Position numbers and translations under genes: made by a program. A stretch of 64,000 bases of DNA, from positions 18,985,240-19,049,239 of the forward strand of contig NC_087074.1 in assembly GCF_026151205.1 (NCBI RefSeq). The letters are read 5' to 3'. The DNA comes from Bolinopsis microptera. Lineage: Eukaryota > Ctenophora > Tentaculata > Lobata > Bolinopsidae. Below are positions 46,141-55,496 of the stretch, one piece after another; within the stretch, counting starts at the first letter, position 1, and each line of letters starts with the position of its first letter. Under the pieces are notes generated by a model. That model saw only the letters and a list, made by a program, of their open reading frames with translations. It made no database searches and had not been told where the DNA came from.

Positions 46141-47226
46141 AAAAGGATACGTAGATAGAGTTCCTTATAATCCCTGACTACGACAGGGAGCTGAAGGCAG
46201 ATCTGGGAGGGTCTGGGCACAATATTATATTGCTATTATATTATCATCTGCACACTTATACTTTAACTTAGCTTAAACTAATTACAACACTACAAATCCA
46301 TTACATTTATTGAGGATATGAGTATGACGTAGTTATGTCGATACGTTATTCAACTATTTATTTCTATTAGAATCTGTCTTCACTAAGTCTATTTAGAGAC
46401 AATCAGAAATTTGAATCATTTATCAAGACATTATACTTATACATCACAAAACCTCCGACTTGATTTACAACTTAACTTCACAAACACTTATCATATAATA
46501 CAAACTTACTCTGTCGGTTATCATACTCTAATTCAAGGCAACATTAGCGTCCGTGAATTGATCTCTGCAGGAGCCCTCCCTTACTAAAACTTGTGTCTTC
46601 ATCTGCCGTATTACTTAGGAATATTGCCGGTCTCAGCTTCAAACATAAAGGTATGATATTCAATAGACGCCGCTCTGCAAACGTCACCTGAAAAGGGATA
46701 AGTAGATAGAGCTCCTTATAATCCCTGACTACGACAGGGAGCTGAAGGCAGATCTGGGAGGGTCTGGGCACAATATTATACTGCTATATTATCATCTGCA
46801 CACTTATTCTTAGTTTTAAACTAATTACAACACTACAAATCCATTAAATTTATTGAGGATATGAGTATGACGTAGTTATGTCGATACGTTATTCAACTAT
46901 TTATTTCTATTAGAATCTGTCTTCACTAAGTCTATTTAGAGACAATCAGAAATTTGAATAATTTATCAAGACATTATACTTATACATCACAAAACCTCCG
47001 ACTTGATTTACAACTTAACTTCACAAACACTAATCATATAATACAGACTTACTCTGTATCATACTCTAATTCAAGGCAACATTAGCGTCCGTGAATTGAT
47101 CTCTGCAGGAGCCCTCCCTTACTAAAACTTGTGTCTTCATCTGCCGTATTACTTAGGAATATCGCCGGTCTCAGCTTCAAACATAAAGGTATGATATTCA
47201 ATAGACGCCGCTCTGCAAACGTCACC
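46141..47226. repeat. Tandem duplication, two copies of about 545 bp
   Basis: 46141-46688 and 46690-47226 match closely: both contain CCCTGACTACGACAGGGAGC near the start and GGAGCCCTCCCTTACTAAAA near the end. The copies differ by small indels, e.g. CTCTGTCGGTTATCATACTC against CTCTGTATCATACTC. Each contains a minus-strand open segment ending LLQRSIHGR-stop. Confidence 0.92.
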
Positions 47227-48010
47227 TTATCACCTACCTGAAACAGATTTTAAGATAAGCAACTAAATAAAGATTCGTTGAGATTCTGAGTTTCTGCCCT
47301 GACGGCTAACCAAATAAAATTTGGTCGGACAGACTCATCTCGCATATTAGGAAAAGCAGCTGAGGTTTAAGATATTCTTTTCAGATTTCTTTTTTAGACT
47401 GAACTAAACTTTAAACGATAACCTCTGAATGATCTGAACAACTAACTTTAAGGACATCGATCCTAAGAAATGGCCGTTTTTAAAAGCTTTAAAAAATTTC
47501 AAAGGGTCTACACAATGTCAATAACGCGCGGCCGGCTGGCGCTAGATATTGTAAAAGGCTTACGATTTTTTCCTTTATTCATCAGAAAGTCAATGTGGCA
47601 GACATAAAGAGCTAAAACTCTGTCAAAGCTTCTAGATCAATCTTTCGATACTGTTTAGGAAAAGTTAGTGGATCACTGGATCCGTCCCTGAAGTGAAACA
47701 AATGTTACTATCTTGCAAATGTTAACCATTTTATTTCGATTAGAATCGAATTTAACATACTTAAACTTGATATGATGTAATAATGAGGTACGTGTAAAAA
47801 TCAAGGGTATCCCTCGAGCCAGTTCAGCTTGTGTAATATAACAAAATAAATAGGGAAAAATAAGGGAGAGTACCTGGTGCCATGCTGTGTCAACAGAAGC
47901 GCTGAGGATAAATTCAGTGAGCATTAGTTGGAAAGGATTGTCATCAGTTACTGTGTGAGTTAGTGTTGTGGTGGACGAAAGGATAAGCCGCTGATCAGGG
48001 ATATAGGCCC
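47082..48010 (-). CDS. Candidate two-exon 3' end of an unrecognised gene
   Basis: A minus-strand segment (about 48010-47874) reads DQRLILSSTTTLTHTVTDDN ... SASVDTAWHQ and ends at a GTACTC donor. The next segment (47237-47082), after a TTTCAG acceptor in the same phase, reads VGDKVTFAERRLLNII ... GGLLQRSIHGR then stop. The tandem duplication carries a second copy of this terminal segment at 46688-46544. I do not recognise the protein. The open frames are short and the upstream boundary is unclear, so this may be a relic or chance. A transcript would be needed to accept it. Confidence 0.25.
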
Positions 48011-48537
48011 CTCCTCACGAACTCTCTGCTGTGTTGGCGCAACGAGTGAGACTTTGGGGTGGTCAAAAGATGTGATGGTCCCGTCAAGTCTTGGCGAAAC
48101 TCAACATAGGTCACATAGGTAGAAAACAATGCCATTGGAAAACTCTATCCAATGCAATAGTCACATTATAGTCATTTCTAGAAAAAAAATAAACCTGGTT
48201 AATGTTGTTTAATGTGAGAGAATAAGATAAAAGAGTCGACCAATTTTTGTCAGTGTAAATATTGTCAAACAGCGGGCTCCAAAATCGTCTAGGGGGAAAG
48301 AGCCCTGAATATCAGCTATCTGCCTTAGTACCTTGGCTCTAAAGTCTAACTTATGCAGCGATGACGACATAAAAAGTCGCTGTATCGTGTGTGTATCATG
48401 GCAAATCTTGCTTTGTCAGAACTAAAAGAAGGTTTAGGAGCAAAGTAAATATCAGACTTAAGATATGAAAGCACAGAAAGACTGAGTCAAATGTACAATT
48501 GTAGCTGCTGTCAGCTATTCTGCATCAAATAAAATAT

Positions 48538-49089
48538 TAAGGGGCCATCTACTTAGGACGTCCAGCAAAAAGGGAGGGGGAGGTGGTTTTGGAATTTCGG
48601 ACAAATCCGGACAGTGATAGGGAGTGGTTTCTGAAAATCCGGACGTCCGGAAATTTTGGCAGAATTAACGAAAAAGTCGCATTTATTTCAACTCTTTGAC
48701 ACTAATTACTCAGTAAGTTTAGATCCCTGTATTTTGAACGAGAAGTCGTTTCCCAGAGCAGCTCATGAGAGCCGAGACACAACTCGCATATTCTGCTACT
48801 GCCTTAAAACTTATTCCATTGGATGGCTACCTACTTAAGTACCTTAATGTAACTGTGCTAAACTTGTTCGACACTAAATGTATTATTGTCTATTCTAAGT
48901 GACTACACATTTTATTAACAATGAATTTGAGTTGGTTTTATTTGTACTCTTTAAAGTAGCTGGAAATCAGGACGTCCGGGGGAGGGGGTTTGAAAATTCG
49001 GACACACCCGGACAGGGGGAGGGGGTGCTCCCCGGGGGTGGTCTGAAAATCTGCAATTTTGACGGACGTCCCAAGTAGATGGCCCCTAA
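48538..49089. mobile_element. MITE with about 23-bp terminal inverted repeats, TAA duplication (Harbinger-like)
   Basis: Ends are GGGGCCATCTACTTAGGACG at 48541 and its complement ending at 49086 (GTCCCAAGTAGATGGCCCC), each flanked by TAA. GGACGTCCGG blocks lie inside both ends. A three-base TAA/TTA target is typical of PIF/Harbinger. There is no transposase. A 60-codon frame inside is not conserved-looking. Confidence 0.8.
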
Positions 49090-49434
49090 AGTCTAAACAA
49101 AAGTTCTCAAAACGTACACAACGAGAGAGTGTCAACCTACATGTCAATGAAACAGACTGTTTCATTGTTTGAGACAACACGTGTGTTTGCGCGCAATTCT
49201 GGAATAATCCGAGAGATGAACTGTAGCGAGTGTAACTTTAGTGTGCAGATGAGTGTGTACTTCGATGTATACTATTTCTGCACGTACAGGATCCTTTGTA
49301 AGGGGTCATTCACATATTTAGTTATCACTCGCTAAGGAAAAAGGGGTGGGGGAATAGGACATGGTTTATAATACACGCTTAACATGTTACTGTTTGCTAA
49401 CCAATACAGCAATACTGGGGTAGGTTCACTGATA

Positions 49435-49945
49435 GTGTTTCTCAGAGATATAGATGGCTGTAAATTATGCTAATAAATATATAAAAATAAATATGGTCAA
49501 ATGTTAAACAATGAGATGATTTAAGAGAAGCAAATATTAGTGGACTGAAATTATAATCTGATAAAGTGCAGCTGTGAACTCAAATGTATAAAACAAACTC
49601 ACAATTCGGATCGAACAGTTTAAAATGAAACACAATAAGACAGAGTAATTGGTAAAATGTTAAACAATAAGCTTTACTTATAGTGTTTCTCAGAGATGGC
49701 TGTAAATTATGCTAATAAATGTCCAGTTTTTGGACTGGAAACATGATTGTAGGGAATAAATCAATTATACTGTTTGCTAACCAATATTGGGATATGTTCA
49801 CTTATAGTGTTCCTCAGAGATGGCTGTAAATTATGCTAATAAATATCCACTATTTGGACTAGAAATAATTTAGGGAGTTAATCAATAAAATACTGTTTGC
49901 TAATCAATATTGGGGTAGGTTCGCTTATATAAGTGTTTCTCAACA
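49435..49945. repeat. Degenerate repeats with GGCTGTAAATTATGCTAATA
   Basis: The phrase TCAGAGAT(ATA)GATGGCTGTAAATTATGC occurs at about 49442, 49690 and 49815, each near CAATATTGGGGTAGGTTC-like or AATATTGGGATATGTTC-like text. This looks like three diverged units of about 125-250 bp upstream of the satellite array. Confidence 0.7.
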
Positions 49946-49989
49946 AAACACTTGTCCAAAATACAATTAAAATTAGAGAAAATTTACAC

Positions 49990-52345
49990 CTTGACAACAT
50001 TTAACAAATGTACTATTGCAAATGACAAAAGTGTAATAAGGTAACTGGTAACAAGTCTGCTGGTTATTGAGAATTTAACATTAAAATATGTCCCGGCCCT
50101 TTGAATCATCCGCCGAATGATCAACTGAATGATTGAAACAAACAAAGGAACAAGCAAAATTTGTTAAATGGAGTGCATGATCAAAGAAGGTATATTAGCT
50201 CCCTACAAAAATCTAATCCAATGAGAAAATAAATCTTAAGTCCAATTGCAAATGACAAAAGTGTAGCAAGGTAACTGGTAACAAGTCTGCTGGTTATTGA
50301 GAATTTAACGTTAAAATTTGTCCCGGCCCTTTGAATCATCCGCCGAATGATCAACCGAATGATTGCAACAGACAAAGAAACAAGCAAAATTTGTTAAATT
50401 GAGTGCATGATCAAAGAAGGTATATTAGCTCCCTACAAAAATGTAATCCAATGAGAAAATTAATCTAAAGTCCAATTGCAAACGACAAAAGAGTAGCACT
50501 AGCAAGGTAACTGGTAACAAGTCTGCTGGTTATTGAGAATTTAACGTTAAAATTTGTCCCGGCCCTTTGAATCATCCGCCGAATGATCAACCGAATGATT
50601 GCAACAGACAAAGAAACAAGCAAAATTTGTTAAATTGAGTGCATGATCAAAGAAGGTATATTAGCTCCCTACAAAAATGTAATCCAATGAGAAAATTAAT
50701 CTAAAGTCCAATTGCAAACGACAAAAGAGTAGCACTAGCAAGGTAACTGGTAACAAGTCTGCTGGTTATTGAGAATTTAACATTAAAATATGTCCCGGCC
50801 CTTTGGAGCATCCGCCGAATGATCAACCGAATGATTGCAACAAACAAAGGAACAAGCAAAATTTGTTAAATGGAGTGCATGATCAAAGAAGGTATATTAG
50901 CTCTCTACAAAAATCTAATCCAATGAGAAAATTAATCTAAAGTCCAATTGCAAACGACAAAAGTGTAGCACTAGCAAGGTAACTGGTAACAAGTCTGCTG
51001 GTTATTGAGAATTTAACATTAAAATATGTCCCGGCCCTTTGGAGCATCCGCCGAATGATCAACCGAATGATTGCAACAAACAAAGGAACAAGCAAAATTT
51101 GTTAAATGGAGTGCATGATCAAAGAAGGTATATTAGCTCTCTACAAAAATCTAATCCAATGAGAAAATAAATCTAAAGTCCAATTGCAAACGACAAAAGT
51201 GTAGCACTAGCAAGGTAACTGGTAACAAGTCTGCTGGTTATTGAGAATTTAACATTAAAATATGTCCCGGCCCTTTGGAGCATCCGCCGAATGATCAACC
51301 GAATGATTGCAACAGACAAAGAAACAAGCAAAATTTGTTAAATGGAGTGCATGATCAAAGAAGGTATATTAGCTCCCTACAAAAATCTAATCCAATGAGA
51401 AAATAAATCTAAAGTCCAATTGCAAATGACAAAAGTGTAGCAAGGTAACTGCAGGTAACAAGTCTGCTGGTTATTGAGAATTTAACATTAAAATATGTCC
51501 CGGCCCTTTGAATCATCCGCCGAATGATCAACTGAATGATTGAAACAAACAAAGGAACAAGCAAAATTTGTTAAATGGAGTGCATGATCAAAGAAGGTAT
51601 ATTAGCTCCCTACAAAAATCTAATCCAATGAGAAAATAAATCTTAAGTCCAATTGCAAATGACAAAAGTGTAGCACTAGCAAGGTAACTGGTAACAAGTC
51701 TGCTGGTTATTGAGAATTTAACATTAAAATATGTCCCGGCCCTTTGGAGCATCCGCCGAATGATCAACCGAATGATTGCAACAGACAAAGAAACAAGCAA
51801 AATTTGTTAAATGGAGTGCATGATCAAAGAAGGTATATTAGCTCCCTACCAAAATCTAATCCAATGAGAAAATAAATCTTAAGTCCAATTGCAAATAACA
51901 AAAGTGTAGCAAGGTAACTGGTAACAAGTCTGCTGGTTATTGAGAATTTAACATTAAAATATGTCCCGGCCCTTTGAATCATCCGCCGAATGATCAACCG
52001 AATGATTGCAACAGACAAAGAAACAAGCAAAATTTGTTAAATGGAGTGAATGATCAAAGAAGGTATATTAGCTCCCTACAAAAATCTAATCCAATGAGAA
52101 AATAAATCTAAAGTCCAATTGCAAACGACAAAAGTGTAGTAAGGTAACTGGTAACAAGTCTGCTGGTTATTGAGAATTTAACATTAAAATATGTCCCGGC
52201 CCTTTGAATCATCCGCCGAATGATCAACCGAATGATTGCAACAGACAAAGAAACAAGCAAAATTTGTTAAATAGAGTGCATGATCAAAGAAGGTATATTA
52301 GCTCCCTACAAAAATCTAATCCAATGAGAAAATTAATCTAAAGTT
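49990..52345. repeat. 230/236-bp satellite array, ten contiguous units
   Basis: The marker TCCCGGCCCTTTG recurs at 50091, 50321, 50557, 50793, 51029, 51265, 51498, 51734, 51964 and 52194, giving spacings of 230, 236, 236, 236, 236, 236, 233, 236, 230 and 230. The main length difference is a 6-bp CTAGCA within GTAGCACTAGCAAGG against GTAGCAAGG. A second linked variant is GGAGCATCC against GAATCATCC. Minus-strand 68-70-codon frames repeated here (MLVSLSVAIIRLII...) are a by-product of the unit. Confidence 0.97.
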
Positions 52346-52362
52346 CAATTGCAAACGACAAA

Positions 52363-52611
52363 CGACAGTAATTTATTGACACTCACAGCTATAATTTTAA
52401 TCATTGAATCAGTATTTTTATCTGTGCTCTGCGTAATGCATCACATGAATCAGTTTTTTAATCTATTAACTTATTACACATTTGTGCTCTGCTTTAGCAT
52501 CACTTGACTATTTAATAAAATTGTTTGTTCAGGCCATGACCTTATAGTCAGCCAATTGGCCATTGCTATATTATGTGTATATTGTTTGAATATTCTTTTC
52601 CCTTATCTTAT
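52363..52611. mobile_element. SINE-like 249-bp insertion with 15-bp target-site duplication
   Basis: ATTGCAAACGACAAA is present at 52348-52362 and again at 52612-52626, bracketing 249 bp of unrelated sequence that interrupts the satellite. No terminal inverted repeat is visible, which with a 15-bp duplication favours retroposition. Near its 3' side it has CATTGCTATATTATGTGTAT ATTGTTTGAATA, also seen at the 3' end of the RT element at 38.85 kb. No clear A/B box promoter could be assigned. Confidence 0.75.
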
Positions 52612-52850
52612 ATTGCAAACGACAAAAGAGTAGCACTAGCAAGGTAACTGGTAACAAGTCTGCTGGTTATTGAGAATTTAACATTAAAATATGTCCCGGC
52701 CCTTTGGAGCATCCGCCGAATGATCAACCGAATGATTGCAACAAACAAAGGAACAAGCAAAATTTCAAATTTGTTAAATGGAGTGCGTGATCAAAGAAAG
52801 TATATTAGAGTATTAGCTCTCTACAAAAATCAAATCCAATGAGAAAATAT
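52612..52850. repeat. Eleventh satellite unit, after the insertion
   Basis: Same unit as 49990-52345, marker at 52694, with small duplications (AAATTTCAAATTTG and TATTAGAGTATTAG). It marks the right boundary of the array. Confidence 0.9.
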
Positions 52851-52959
52851 TGTTTTCCGATATTACAATCACAATCCACGGACATGACTAAAAATGACTG
52901 ACACGTCCCGCGCGGCATCAGAAATATGGGAAGAAATCTGGCACCACGATTTGTGGTGC

Positions 52960-53520
52960 CAGTTGTGGCCATGGATAGAGCCCTCTTTGCCGCCTCCGGC
53001 GGTCGCGCGCTACTGCAAGCGAGAGGGCTCTGGTTAGAGCAATAGTATGTAGTACTTACCTCGATCGGGCAAAAAGAAAGCAGCGCGCGCTATACTTCGA
53101 ATAAATTTAGACGAGTAACATCCGTCAAGCTCGGGTGCAGCTTGTCATACGTTGTATGACCCGCCGCGCACGAAGTGCGCGGCTCCCCCTGTATCGTCAG
53201 GACGATAGTGAAACGACCGATAGTGAAACGACCGTGGGGGTCGCAACGTGGGGGTCGCAACGTGATACAAGGTGCAGCTTGTAGGTTTACAACCTACCAG
53301 GACGCGCGCCGAGTTGGACTCGTCGACTGTTCCAATATATGGAACAGATATTTTACGAGTATCACCCGTTAAGGTGCAGCTTGCTTTATATTAACCAAAG
53401 CCCTTTCGCTTGCAGTAGTGCGCGACCGCCAAAGGCCCAAAGGCGGCACAGTATTCTACTTGTGAAACAAGCGCGTCACGCAGTACGCGTAGACTCATGG
53501 CTATGCTATGTGAAGGTGCA
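52960..53520. repeat. GC-rich patch with multiple inverted repeats
   Basis: AGAGCCCTCT and AGAGGGCTCT flank a GC-rich loop at about 52978-53031. Its inner part GGCGGTCGCGCGCTACTGCA recurs inverted near 53408-53435. Near 53453-53490, TTGTGAAACAAGCGCGTCAC matches 42.95-42.99 kb in reverse. The phrase AAGGTGCAGCTTG occurs three times. This looks like a nest of decayed DNA-transposon ends; no gene. Confidence 0.7.
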
Positions 53521-53940
53521 GCGTTGAGCGTGCACGGCAGGGTTACGGGTCACTGCATCAATAAAACAATTAAAAGGTTCGATATTCATAAAAAATATAT
53601 TTGAAATATTGAAATAACATCGTCGATCAGTTTCGAAGCAATTCCAAATTCAAAATTCGGCGCGCGCGTTATGAATTTACAAATTAACAACGGCAAACGG
53701 ATGCAATTAACGGTATTACCCATTAAAATAATGTTTGAAAATAAATCGATCGCTGTTATTTCTATGACCTCAAAAAGCTGTTCGATCCACATGCCACCGG
53801 ATTTTTGAAATTTGTGTTAGCGATTGAGCAGGAACGGTTTTGCTCTAGCTTAAGCTGCTTGCACTTGCTATGGTCTCGTCGAATAAACCTATAGACGACT
53901 AAACCTCAAATTTTGGCCAGCAATGTCTCAAAGGGCTTTT

Positions 53941-54304
53941 ACTAAATCGCTCGCCCAAAAATTTCACGTGACTTTGGTTTTTTTGGTTTTGCAGCCGTAC
54001 AAAACGGTTTTACATAAACCCTAATCCCAACCCTAACCCTAACCATAACCCCGAAGCTATGATCCATAATCTTAACCACAACCCTAACCCTAACCCGAGC
54101 CCTAAATAATCGAATTCACGTTTTACTAGCCTGTCACGTGACCAAAACGGTTTTTTGCCCATAACTCTCTAGGAAAGCATTTTAACCCTACGTCATGGGG
54201 GGTGATTCGGAATCAGCGTCCAAAAATACACCGATCTAGATCACTTTCATGCCTAAAGGGCCTTTTCACAAGAATTTTCTTAAAATTTGGGCGAGCGATT
54301 TAGT
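53941..54304. mobile_element. Short inverted-repeat element with CCCTAA core
   Basis: ACTAAATCGCTCGCCCAAA at 53941 and its complement at about 54285-54303 form the ends, with CTCAAAG just outside both. Inside, 54010-54110 has CCCTAACCCTAACC and variants. No coding capacity. Confidence 0.68.
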
Positions 54305-54599
54305 AGGAGCGGTCTCAAAGACACGAAGTTTGATTTCGATGCAGGTTTTCCTACTTGTAGATCATAGATGGTCTAATTGGTCTTCTCTAGCAGCTCTATC
54401 ACAATTATGTTACAACTACAAACTAAAAAAGGTTACGGTCGATACTCGAGAAATATTTGTTCCAGGACCGTCGACGAGTCCAACTCGGCGCGCGTTTTGG
54501 TATACCTGGGGACCCCAGGCTATTATGTCCATAAACATAACCGAATAGAGATTCGGTGGGATGACCGGCTAGTAAGTTTTAGTATGTTATTATTATTAA

Positions 54600-55496
54600 C
54601 CGACAAGTTCCCCGACCTTAACTGGTCATTAGCATCGGCAGAAATTTGCACAAAGAAGTCAATAATTTACAATCAAAGTGCAGCTGTGGAACTACTAAAC
54701 ACGTAGGATAATAATAAGTGTTATTAAAGTCTTGAAGAAATTTTTTAGTCACTTAAGTGAGATTTACAGCACCTAAACGTTTTACCAGGTGAATAATTTA
54801 TTAGTATATAATATACAATATTATATATAAATCTATCGAGTAATTTTATGTTCTGTTGCTGCTGCTGACCAGTGCTTTATTTGTACTGGTCTCTAGAAAA
54901 TCTTGAAGCTATGTCAATAATTTTTTCTTCCACTCCGTCTCACACTATACTAAGCTTCCTCGTCAGAGAGAATAAAAATTGTACGTAGTGGTCCCCTAAA
55001 TTGTAACGTTTGTAATTTTTATCCAGCCACTTGTGGTCATAACCAATGCCAGTATCTTGTCCTCAGAGAACTTCGAACCAACATTACTAATCTCACATCT
55101 GTGACGTAGCTGGTGCAAGCATCGTCCCAGTGACTAGGAATACAAAATAAAAAGCGATACTTCTTGAGTTGAATAAAATAAAAGTCAATGACGAACAATA
55201 TTCTACATTCTATGTTTTCAACTGTTCATAAATAAATTATTTGCATAAAAAAGTGGTTAAATTATTCAAATTCGTATGCGTTGGCACTTGGCAGCTGTAT
55301 GGTACACATTATAGTAGTACGCCAAGGAAATCACTGGTTAACTCGGAAACACGTGTTAAAAATCTTCAATTTCGGAAATGATTGCTAGAAATTTGGCAGC
55401 TTCTCCACGGCCTCCACGAGGCAACCTCATTTCTATATCAAAAAATCTGCGAGTTGATATCAAAATCATAAAATCAAGCACAAGAAAAACATCCCA
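54600..55496. other. Intergenic, 3' flank of TRMT11
   Basis: AT-rich sequence with no supported gene. A GCTGCTGCTGACC stretch near 54855 is the only low-complexity mark seen. Confidence 0.45.

Noticed and set aside
50181-52030. Repeated 68-70-codon minus-strand frames with hydrophobic sequence
   Set aside because: They are the satellite unit read in one frame; they lack a start context, splice partners or any family motif.
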